Assembly (NCBI GenBank): GCA_030668485.1
Contig: DAOUTW010000046.1
Span: forward strand, 1 to 36,258
Source: Candidatus Zixiibacteriota bacterium
Lineage (GTDB): Bacteria > Zixibacteria > MSB-5A5 > GN15 > JAAZOE01
Reading direction: 5' to 3'
Length of the DNA: 36,258 nt
Shown: positions 7,458 to 14,779 of the stretch, piece by piece
How the letters are laid out: the number at the start of each line of letters is the position of its first letter
How positions within the stretch are numbered: position 1 is the first letter of the stretch
The notes under the pieces: model-generated
Seen by the model: the letters and a program-made list of their open reading frames with translations, nothing else
Databases searched by the model: none
Told to the model about the DNA's origin: nothing
Made by a program: the position numbers and the translations under genes

Positions 7458-8813
7458 GTGAAAGCGCCATTGATGAAGTCAACTTCGGGAATCAGAGGTA
7501 TCGTCGGTCAAACAATCGACCCGCCGACAATAATGCAATATGCAGCCGCTTTTGGGCAATTTGCCCGAAAAGGCAAGGTTATCGTCGGCCGCGACAGCCG
7601 CCCGTCGGGAGAACATATTTCCCGCCTGGTGACATCGGTTCTGGCGATGGCCGGATGCGATGTGATAGACCTGGGTATTGTACCGACCCCAACCGTAGAG
7701 CTGGAGATCGTGCATCATAAAGCGGCCGCCGGGATTGCCATCACCGCCAGCCATAATCCGGCGGAATGGAATGCCCTCAAATTCTTCAATTCCTCGGGTG
7801 AGTTCATAACCCGCCAGCAATATGCCCGGCTGGAGAAAATCGTTGCCCGGATGAAATCGGATTATGTCACATATGAAAAACTGGGGAAGGTTTCATCCGA
7901 CAGCGACTCCATCGAACGACATATCAAAAGCGTTCTCAAAATAAAAGCGGTAACTCCGGCCAAAATAAAGAAAAGGAAATACAAAGTCGTGGTCGATGCC
8001 ATCAATGGCGCCGGTTCAATCGCCTTGCCGGAATTCCTGGAACGGCTCGGTATCGAAGTTGTCCGCCTCAATTGCAAAAACGATGGCGACTTTTTCCGCA
8101 AACCGGAACCGATTGCCGAAAACCTGACTCAACTGGGACGGATGGTCAAACGGCACAAGGCCGATCTGGGTATGGCCTGCGACCCCGATGCCGACCGCCT
8201 GGCATTAGTCGATGAAAAAGGCCGGCCTATAGGCGAAGAACTGACCCTGACCCTGTCGGTTGCCTATTATCTCCTCAAAAAGAAAGGGCCGGTAGCGATA
8301 AATCTATCGACCTCGCGGATTACCGCCGATGTCGCCCGGATGATCGGCAGCCGCGTTTATCTCAGCCCGGTCGGCGAGGCCAATGTCATTGCCGAGATGA
8401 GAAAGCGAAAAGCTGTTATCGGCGGAGAGGGAAACGGAGGCGTCATCCTGCCCGAATGTCACTACGGTCGTGATGCCCTCGTCGGCGCGGGGTTGGTCAT
8501 GTCCTACCTGGCGCAAACGGGCAAGAACCTGTCGCAACTGGTCGGAACCTTGCCTGCCTATTTCAATATAAAGATGAAAGCCGCCCTGCCGGATAAGTTC
8601 GAACTGAAAATAGCGCAGGTGGAGCGACAAATAAAATCGGTTTATGGACGTATTAAGATTGATCGGCGCGATGGTCTTCGTTTTGATCTTGCTGAGGGTT
8701 GGATTCAAGTACGAAAATCAAATACCGAACCAATATATAGGCTGATTGTCGAAGCCCGGTCGGAAAAAAGCGCGCGGTCAATGGTCAAATCGGTCCGGAA
8801 AATACTTAAATAA
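7458..8813 (+). CDS. glmM: Phosphoglucosamine mutase (GlmM)
   Basis: Converts glucosamine-6-phosphate to glucosamine-1-phosphate for UDP-GlcNAc, peptidoglycan and LPS synthesis. The 451-residue alpha-D-phosphohexomutase has the STSGIRG opening (8-14), the phosphoserine loop TASHNP with Ser98, the Mg-binding loop DPDADR (242-247), the sugar loop GEGNGG and the C-terminal phosphate loop RKSNTEP. TASHNP rather than the more common SASHNP means another phosphohexomutase role is conceivable. However, glmS follows 12 bases later, so GlmM is the natural reading. The start is GTG 7458 with AGGAGG at 7447-7452. ATG 7473 is an in-frame alternative. Confidence 0.9.
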   Translation: MKAPLMKSTSGIRGIVGQTIDPPTIMQYAAAFGQFARKGKVIVGRDSRPSGEHISRLVTSVLAMAGCDVIDLGIVPTPTVELEIVHHKAAAGIAITASHNPAEWNALKFFNSSGEFITRQQYARLEKIVARMKSDYVTYEKLGKVSSDSDSIERHIKSVLKIKAVTPAKIKKRKYKVVVDAINGAGSIALPEFLERLGIEVVRLNCKNDGDFFRKPEPIAENLTQLGRMVKRHKADLGMACDPDADRLALVDEKGRPIGEELTLTLSVAYYLLKKKGPVAINLSTSRITADVARMIGSRVYLSPVGEANVIAEMRKRKAVIGGEGNGGVILPECHYGRDALVGAGLVMSYLAQTGKNLSQLVGTLPAYFNIKMKAALPDKFELKIAQVERQIKSVYGRIKIDRRDGLRFDLAEGWIQVRKSNTEPIYRLIVEARSEKSARSMVKSVRKILK

Positions 8814-8825
8814 GGAATATATTAA

Positions 8826-10652
8826 ATGTGTGGAATTGTCGGGTATATCGGTCACCAGAAAGCGACCCCGATTCTTATCGAAGGGCTCAAGCGACTCGAA
8901 TATAGAGGTTATGATTCAGCCGGTATCGCCCTGGTTGAAAAAGAGGGCCTGATTCATGAAAAAGCCGCCGGTAAGGTGAAAACCCTGGAAGAGCTTCTGA
9001 TCAATAAAACCTTTGCCAGCCATATCGGAATCGCCCATACCCGATGGGCCACGCACGGTGTCCCGTCCGATCTGAATGCTCATCCCCAGGTCGATCACAC
9101 CGGCAATATCGCCGTCGTCCATAACGGCATCATCGAAAATTACCGTACTCTGAAAGAGGTCCTCGAACGGAAGGGATATAATGTCATTTCCGATACCGAT
9201 ACCGAAATTATCGCCCACCTGATCAGCATGTACTATGAAGGCTGCCTGACCGAGGCGGTGCGGATGGCCTTGTCGCAGGTGGAGGGGACCTATGCGATCG
9301 CAGTGATAGATTCGCGCTCTCCGGAAAAGGTCGTTGCCGCCCGCAACGGCGCGCCGCTTTTGATCGGACAGGGCGAGGGGGAGAATTTTGTCGCCAGCGA
9401 TGTGGCGGCGATTCTGCGGTATACCAATAAGGTGGTCTATATCGAGGATAAGGAAATAGCCACCATTACAGCCAATGATTTCCGAATTTCAACCATCGAA
9501 AAGATCGATATTACTCATAAGGTAGAAGAGGTCGGATGGACGCTGGAGATGATCGAAAAGGCCGGGCATGAATATTTCATGCACAAAGAAATTCATGAAC
9601 AGCCGGAGACATTACGCAATGCCATGCGTGGAAGACTTAATCTCGAAGAAGGTACCGTGCGACTCAACGGTCTGACCGACCATCTCGACGACCTGTCCAA
9701 AATCAAACGGATTATAATCATCGCCTGCGGTACCTCGTGGCATGCGGCCCTGATCGGCGAATATCTGCTGGAGGAATACGCCAAAATTCCGGTGGAAGTC
9801 GAATATGCGTCCGAATTCCGTTATCGCAGCCCGATCATCGACGAGGGAACATTGGTATTGGTAATATCCCAGTCCGGAGAAACCGCTGACACTCTGGCAG
9901 CGATGCGCGAAGCGCAAAGGCGCGGCGCCAAGGGTTTGGGAATTGTCAATGTTGTCGGATCGACTATCGCTCGCGAATCGGATGGCGGTGTCTATATCCA
10001 TGCCGGTCCCGAAATCGGAGTCGCCTCGACCAAAGCGTTCACCTCTCAGATCATGGTCTTGTCATTGATCACTATCCTACTCGGTCGGATGCGCAATATT
10101 TCCTATAACATGGGCAAGGAAATGATCGAGGCGCTGCAGTCGCTCCCGGAAAAGATTCAGACCATTCTCGATAACGAGGAACAGATCAAAGGCATTGCCG
10201 AGACTTATTACAAGCATAACAACTTCCTCTATCTTGGGCGGGGAGTCAATTTCCCGGTGGCGCTGGAAGGCGCCCTGAAGCTGAAGGAAATTTCATATAT
10301 CCATGCCGAGGGATATCCGGCGGCGGAAATGAAACACGGTCCGATCGCCCTGATCTACGAAAACATGCCGGTGGTGGTTATCGCCACGCGCGATTCGATT
10401 TATGACAAAGTGATGTCTAATATCGCTCAGGTGAAGGCTCGCAACGGAAATGTGATCGCCATCGCTACCGAGGGTGACACCGAGATTGCCGAGAGGGTCA
10501 ACCATGTCATCTATATCCCGAAAATCAAACAATGCTTCACGCCGCTTCTGGCAGTGATTCCATTGCAGTTGATGGCGTATCATATGGCAGTCTTGCGCGA
10601 GTGCAACGTCGACCAACCCCGCAACCTCGCCAAATCGGTAACGGTGGAATAG
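8826..10652 (+). CDS. glmS: Glutamine--fructose-6-phosphate aminotransferase (GlmS)
   Basis: Makes glucosamine-6-phosphate from fructose-6-phosphate and glutamine, the committed step of amino-sugar synthesis. The 608-residue, full-length protein has an N-terminal Ntn glutaminase domain with catalytic Cys2 (MCGIVGYIG), RLEYRGYDSAG and the HTRWATHG block. Two SIS isomerase domains follow (GTSWHAA; SQSGETADT; EGALKLKEISYIHAEGYPA), and the end is the standard DQPRNLAKSVTVE. It forms a two-gene operon with glmM. No glmS ribozyme-like leader is possible here because glmM sits directly upstream. Confidence 0.97.
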   Translation: MCGIVGYIGHQKATPILIEGLKRLEYRGYDSAGIALVEKEGLIHEKAAGKVKTLEELLINKTFASHIGIAHTRWATHGVPSDLNAHPQVDHTGNIAVVHNGIIENYRTLKEVLERKGYNVISDTDTEIIAHLISMYYEGCLTEAVRMALSQVEGTYAIAVIDSRSPEKVVAARNGAPLLIGQGEGENFVASDVAAILRYTNKVVYIEDKEIATITANDFRISTIEKIDITHKVEEVGWTLEMIEKAGHEYFMHKEIHEQPETLRNAMRGRLNLEEGTVRLNGLTDHLDDLSKIKRIIIIACGTSWHAALIGEYLLEEYAKIPVEVEYASEFRYRSPIIDEGTLVLVISQSGETADTLAAMREAQRRGAKGLGIVNVVGSTIARESDGGVYIHAGPEIGVASTKAFTSQIMVLSLITILLGRMRNISYNMGKEMIEALQSLPEKIQTILDNEEQIKGIAETYYKHNNFLYLGRGVNFPVALEGALKLKEISYIHAEGYPAAEMKHGPIALIYENMPVVVIATRDSIYDKVMSNIAQVKARNGNVIAIATEGDTEIAERVNHVIYIPKIKQCFTPLLAVIPLQLMAYHMAVLRECNVDQPRNLAKSVTVE

Positions 10653-10729
10653 GCTTTTTTGTTATACCTGCGAATGCCCCGTCGCTTAAGGATCGTGCCG
10701 CATAATCTTATTCTTCGTAGGTCAGGAGT

Positions 10730-10741
10730 CCGCCGCGGCGG
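10730..10741. repeat. GC-rich palindrome CCGCCGCGGCGG
   Basis: A 12-bp perfect palindrome in the glmS-10790 spacer, within a short GC-rich segment unlike the gene that follows. It is one of several unrelated palindromes in the chromosomal spacers of this window. Confidence 0.35.
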
Positions 10742-10789
10742 GTGCTAAGGTATGCTGGGGAGATTACACCTCAGGGAGATAGGGGAGTT

Positions 10790-11686
10790 ATGAAACGCTT
10801 TATCATTTTGGCAATGCTCATGCCTACCTTGTTGATGGCTCAAGAATTTGGGCATACGGAAACTCAAATCAATATAGCTGCCGATTTTGCTAAATCAGGA
10901 CTTGCGGAGAAGGCGAAGACAATATTAATTCCATTACTTCACGATATGGAAGATTCCCTACTCAATCCGCGGATAAGATTTTTGCTTGGAGCTATTTGTT
11001 TCGAGGAACAAAATTATAATTGTTGGTCGTATCATTGGACCATTATTGTCGCTAAATACCCCTTGTCTGATGAAGCGTCAATAGTCAAAGAAGTACATGC
11101 GATATTCTCGTTCACTCATCAGGAACTGATTGAGTATGGAAATGAGCTCCTGGAATTTGATATTGCCTTGAAAATATCAAGGAAATTCTGGACACACAAA
11201 CCACCCGATTGGAAGATGAATTGGAGGGATGTGAAGGATGTAAGGCTGGCTATGCAATACATTGATATTTTGCTTGAGAGATATGATGATCCGGCCAAAA
11301 GAGTAATACTACTATATGACAAATTCCTTATGCTGATTGGATGCTGCGAAGAGGATTACGGAATGATGAACGTCCCTGATCGATATGGCCAAATGGATGG
11401 TAGTAGATATTTAAAAAGATCCAAAGCCGTAAGCGACAGCCTTGCAGATATTCAGGGGGGCGAGTTGTATTATATCAAAAGTCAATTTCTGCTTGGTATT
11501 ATCCATTCAGGAACCAAATTTCTGAGTTCCAAGATTAAGCTTAAAGAGGGAGCGACAATATATTTTAAAAATGTACTTGCGGCAACAGAGGGAGATATTA
11601 CCAATCCGTATAGACTTTTTGCATCTATTTGGCTTGGAGATTATTATAAAAACGACAAGTCCTTCATTGATGGGGATGGTAAATAA
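10790..11686 (+). CDS. Exported helical-repeat (TPR-like) protein
   Basis: A 298-residue protein with a signal peptide (MKRFIILAMLMPTLLMAQ) and a mature part made of amphipathic helices (AADFAKSGLAEKAKTILIPL, then FLLGAICFEEQNYNCWSYHW). This suggests TPR-like scaffolding in the periplasm or on the outer membrane. No enzymatic motif seen. ATG 10790 has GGGGAG just upstream and begins the signal peptide; an upstream in-frame GTG at 10742 would hide it. The gene is more AT-rich than glmS and PhzF on either side, perhaps a later arrival. Specific function unknown. Confidence 0.55.
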   Translation: MKRFIILAMLMPTLLMAQEFGHTETQINIAADFAKSGLAEKAKTILIPLLHDMEDSLLNPRIRFLLGAICFEEQNYNCWSYHWTIIVAKYPLSDEASIVKEVHAIFSFTHQELIEYGNELLEFDIALKISRKFWTHKPPDWKMNWRDVKDVRLAMQYIDILLERYDDPAKRVILLYDKFLMLIGCCEEDYGMMNVPDRYGQMDGSRYLKRSKAVSDSLADIQGGELYYIKSQFLLGIIHSGTKFLSSKIKLKEGATIYFKNVLAATEGDITNPYRLFASIWLGDYYKNDKSFIDGDGK

Positions 11687-11805
11687 AAGCTCCGTTTCAA
11701 CGAGTTAATCGAATTATTTTTTAAAAATTAGAATTAGATGTCAATAAGATACCATTCGCAAATGGGCAATATAAGGGCGGGGTATACGGGTATCTTAGTT
11801 TCGTG

Positions 11806-11934
11806 CCCGGCAGATGTCCACATCTGCCGAGCAATTCCCTGTTCCGGCAGGTCTTGGCGCGCCTTTGGCGGGGTGTGACCTGCCGGAATCCTTAATATCT
11901 TAAATGAAGATTATTCTTGGCCCTTCGGGGCCAA
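11806..11934. repeat. Cluster of hairpins before the PhzF gene
   Basis: Three stems follow one another. CGGCAGATGT.ACATCTGCCG is near 11808, CCGGCAGGTC with its complement GACCTGCCGG is at about 11842-11887, and TTGGCCC-TTCG-GGGCCAA is at 11917-11934 followed by ATTTT. The last has a UUCG tetraloop and a short T-run, so it may be a terminator or leader attenuator. Nothing else is recognised in 11687-11979. Confidence 0.5.
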
Positions 11935-11979
11935 ATTTTCGTATATTATAAGACCATCCCATTTGCAGGAGAGCATGTA

Positions 11980-12855
11980 ATGGATAAGCCTATATTCTAT
12001 ATCCTCGATGTTTTCGCCGAGGAAAAATATGCCGGCAACCAACTGGCCGTAGTCAGAAACGCCGAAAATTGGTCGACCGAAAAGATGCAGCAACTGACGC
12101 AGGAAATGAACTACTCCGAAACGACCTTCATTATTTCGGAAAAAATCAGCAATGGCGGCTATGATGTCCGCATTTTTACCCCCGGCGCCGAACTTCCCTT
12201 TGCCGGTCACCCGACCCTGGGGACCGCCTATATCATCGGCAAAGAAGTGATCGACCGCCCGGTTAGAAAGGTTGTCCTCAATCTGAAAGTGGGCCAGATC
12301 CCGGTTACCTTCGAAAGAGATGATATCCTCTGGATGAGGCAGGTCCCTCCGGTCTTTGGCGAGACCTTCGATGCCGGAGAAGTCGCCGTGGCGCTGAGCC
12401 TGAATCCTGAAGATATTGACGACCGTTTCCCGATTCAGGGGGTCTCCACCGGTATCCCGGCGATCATAGTTCCACTGAAATCGCTGGATGCGCTCAAGCG
12501 GGCCTACGTCAGGCGGACTCAATATAATGCCCTGATCGAAAAGCATGACGCCAAAGAAATCCTGATCTTCGCTCCAGAACCACATAAGCCGGAAAATGAT
12601 CTCAGCGTCCGCTTTTTCGCCCCGAGTCTGGGCGTTCCTGAAGATCCGGCCACCGGTTCAGGCAACGGTTGTCTGGCCGGATACCTCGTCAAACACCGCT
12701 ATTTCGGTAACGACAGTATCGATATCCGCGTCGGGCAGGGCTACGAAATGGGCCGACCGTCACTGCTGCTTCTGAGAGCGGAAGATAACGGCAAGAGAAT
12801 CGAGGTCAAAGTCGGCGGCAAGGTGATTATGACAGCAAAAGGGGAGTTGGTGTAG
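11980..12855 (+). CDS. PhzF-family isomerase/epimerase
   Basis: A 291-residue protein of the PhzF/YddE family, which has two diaminopimelate-epimerase-like domains. Visible family marks are AGNQLAVV (18-25), the catalytic glutamate Glu47 in NYSETTF, GHPTLGTA (76-83) and the second-domain signature DPATGSGN (222-229). PhzF itself isomerises a phenazine precursor, but most members lie outside phenazine clusters, no phenazine genes are present here and the substrate is unknown. ATG 11980 is chosen for the AGGAG at 11967 and the family-typical start. The longer frame from 11917 runs through the hairpin cluster. Confidence 0.85.
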   Translation: MDKPIFYILDVFAEEKYAGNQLAVVRNAENWSTEKMQQLTQEMNYSETTFIISEKISNGGYDVRIFTPGAELPFAGHPTLGTAYIIGKEVIDRPVRKVVLNLKVGQIPVTFERDDILWMRQVPPVFGETFDAGEVAVALSLNPEDIDDRFPIQGVSTGIPAIIVPLKSLDALKRAYVRRTQYNALIEKHDAKEILIFAPEPHKPENDLSVRFFAPSLGVPEDPATGSGNGCLAGYLVKHRYFGNDSIDIRVGQGYEMGRPSLLLLRAEDNGKRIEVKVGGKVIMTAKGELV

Positions 12856-12867
12856 CCAGCTACTTTT

Positions 12868-12920
12868 TCGTAGGGGCCGCTCGTGAGCGGTCCGGATGCG
12901 AACCGCAATCATAGATTGCG
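12868..12920. repeat. Paired hairpins between PhzF and hydrolase genes
   Basis: GGCCGCTC-GT-GAGCGGTCC and CCGCAATC-ATA-GATTGCGG lie close together. They overlap the first possible ATG (12896) of the next gene, which argues against that start. Confidence 0.45.
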
Positions 12921-12943
12921 GATACACAACTGATGGGAATTTT

Positions 12944-13990
12944 TTGAACGTGACAATAGATCGAGAGAAAGTCGAAGAGGCAGTAGATGCTCAGCATGAG
13001 ATGCAGCCTTTTTCCGGAGTTGTCCTTATCAGGGAAAAGGGAAACACCATCTTCGAATACGCTTACGGAGATGCCAACCGCTCGGAATCGATTCATAATA
13101 CCATGCATACCCGTTTTGCGATGGCATCCGGTTCAAAAATCTTCACCGCCGTCGCTATCGCACAGTTGGTCGAAAAGAATGTCATCACCTTCGATACACT
13201 TCTGAAAGACTGCCTCGATATCAAGTTCCCTCATTTTGATCCCCGGGTCACCGTCCGGCACCTTTTGACCCACAGTTCCGGGATTCCGGATTATTTCGAC
13301 GAGGAGGGGGAAGCCGATTATGAAGAACTATGGCAGAACCGGCCGATGTACAATATGCGCGAGCCGAAAGATTTTCTCCCGATGTTTCAAAACGAGCCAA
13401 TGAAATTCCCTCCCGGCGAGAAATTCTCATACAATGATGCCGGGTTCATCGTCCTTGGACTGATTATCGAGCAGCAGACCGGAATGAGTTTTATCGACTA
13501 TGTCGAAAAAAACGTCCTGGCTCGGGCCGACATGAGCGATTCCGGCTATTTCGCCGTAGACCGACTTCCGGATCGAGCCGCTTACAGCTATATCGAGGAT
13601 GAAGCCGACGGTAGTTGGCGCACCAATACCTTTGCCGTTCCGGTTGTCGGCGCCCCCGACGGCGGTGCCTATACGACCGCCCCCGATATGGCATATTTCT
13701 GGTCGGCCCTGTTTGATCATAGTCTCTTGAGCCGCGAGATCACCGAGGAATTGCTGCGTCCTCACATCGAGGCCAAAAGCGAAGGTGACAATCTCTGGTA
13801 TGGCCTCGGGATATGGATGAAGAAGAAGGATGATAAAATCTCATCATACTATGTCACCGGCTGGGACCCCGGCGTGGCGATGATTTCTGAAATTATACCC
13901 GACCGGGGGTTGCTTATAACCGTTCTTGGAAATTCCAACAAACCAACCTTCCCCATGTACAACGCAATATGCCAGGTACTTGATACATGA
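12944..13990 (+). CDS. Serine hydrolase of the beta-lactamase/PBP4* family
   Basis: A soluble 348-residue serine hydrolase (PF00144-type fold). From the TTG start, the nucleophile motif SxxK is Ser62-Gly-Ser-Lys65 in MASGSKIF. RHLLTHSSGIPDY follows and then the tyrosine motif in KFSYNDAGF. The family includes class C beta-lactamases, D-aminopeptidases and esterases, and the substrate cannot be told. No signal peptide is visible, so it is probably cytoplasmic, which makes resistance less likely. The start is uncertain: TTG 12944 (after GATGGGA), GTG 12950 or ATG 12896. I prefer 12944 because the longer form reads through a hairpin. Confidence 0.8.
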   Translation: MNVTIDREKVEEAVDAQHEMQPFSGVVLIREKGNTIFEYAYGDANRSESIHNTMHTRFAMASGSKIFTAVAIAQLVEKNVITFDTLLKDCLDIKFPHFDPRVTVRHLLTHSSGIPDYFDEEGEADYEELWQNRPMYNMREPKDFLPMFQNEPMKFPPGEKFSYNDAGFIVLGLIIEQQTGMSFIDYVEKNVLARADMSDSGYFAVDRLPDRAAYSYIEDEADGSWRTNTFAVPVVGAPDGGAYTTAPDMAYFWSALFDHSLLSREITEELLRPHIEAKSEGDNLWYGLGIWMKKKDDKISSYYVTGWDPGVAMISEIIPDRGLLITVLGNSNKPTFPMYNAICQVLDT

Positions 13991-14015
13991 TGTATTTGTC
14001 GGCAAGACAAAGCCG

Positions 14016-14043
14016 CAGGGTCATCCGCCGTTGGCGGACCCTG
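14016..14043. repeat. Hairpin before recX
   Basis: CAGGGTCATCCGCC pairs with GCGGACCCTG across a GTTG loop. It lies between the hydrolase and recX and could separate their transcription. Confidence 0.4.
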
Positions 14044-14116
14044 TCGGGAAGGACCCAGCGGAACGGGAACGCAGTTTTGAATTGGCATTAGAGTTTGCAA
14101 ATTTGTAAATTGGGGC

Positions 14117-14764
14117 ATGGATTCCGGGTCGGAAAATATATATCTCTTATCAATCCAGCGCCGAGGCATGCTGTTTTTGCTCACCTTCTCCAATGATTTC
14201 GAGGTCAAGGCGACCAGTGGGGTGGTCAAGCGTCTCAGTCTGGCTGAGGGGGCGGAGTTCAATCAGGCGACATTCGATGAACTGAAGGCTATTCTCGAAG
14301 AAAGGTTTGCTCATTACACCGCCGAATCGTTTCTGGCCCGACGGCCGTATTCAGTCGGCGAACTGAAACAACGCCTGCGAAATAAGAAAATCTCAGACAA
14401 CCATATCAAAGAGATTATCAGAGAATTCTGCGATCGGAAGATCCTCGATGACTATGAATATTCTCGCACCAGGACCCGGTCGTTGATTGAGCGTAAACCT
14501 GCCGGCCGGGGATACCTGATTGCCTGGCTGCAGAAACGGCTGGTCCCGCGTGAAATAGCTGAAAGCGCGGTGGCCGAACTACTAACCGGCGTCGATGAAG
14601 TCGACACCGCGGTCGAATTATTGAAAAGGCGTCGGGGATCATTTGAAAAGTTTGACCTTGAAACGGCACGCAAGAAAGCATATACTTATCTTTCACGCCG
14701 AGCGATTTCGTATGGCGCGGCTCGTGAGGCTTTTGAGAAAGTGTATGGAAAGACAACCGATTAG
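14117..14764 (+). CDS. recX: Regulatory protein RecX
   Basis: RecX binds and restrains RecA filaments. The 215-residue protein has an N-terminal beta segment (about 1-60) and then three-helix repeats with the family pattern LARRPYSVGELKQRLRNK and REFCDRKILDDYEYSR. A third repeat ends in YLSRRAISYGAAREAFEKV. It opens a tight operon: alaS starts 15 bases after the stop, in the same reading frame. recX next to alaS is a common arrangement, which supports both calls. recA itself is not in the window. Confidence 0.88.
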   Translation: MDSGSENIYLLSIQRRGMLFLLTFSNDFEVKATSGVVKRLSLAEGAEFNQATFDELKAILEERFAHYTAESFLARRPYSVGELKQRLRNKKISDNHIKEIIREFCDRKILDDYEYSRTRTRSLIERKPAGRGYLIAWLQKRLVPREIAESAVAELLTGVDEVDTAVELLKRRRGSFEKFDLETARKKAYTYLSRRAISYGAAREAFEKVYGKTTD

Positions 14765-14779
14765 ACGAGGTGGACAGCC

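Noticed and set aside
11980-12855. Phenazine biosynthesis gene cluster
   Set aside because: A lone PhzF-family gene without other phz genes is common and is not evidence for phenazine production.
12944-13990. Antibiotic-resistance beta-lactamase
   Set aside because: The fold is shared by many hydrolases, there is no signal peptide, and nothing in the context suggests resistance.
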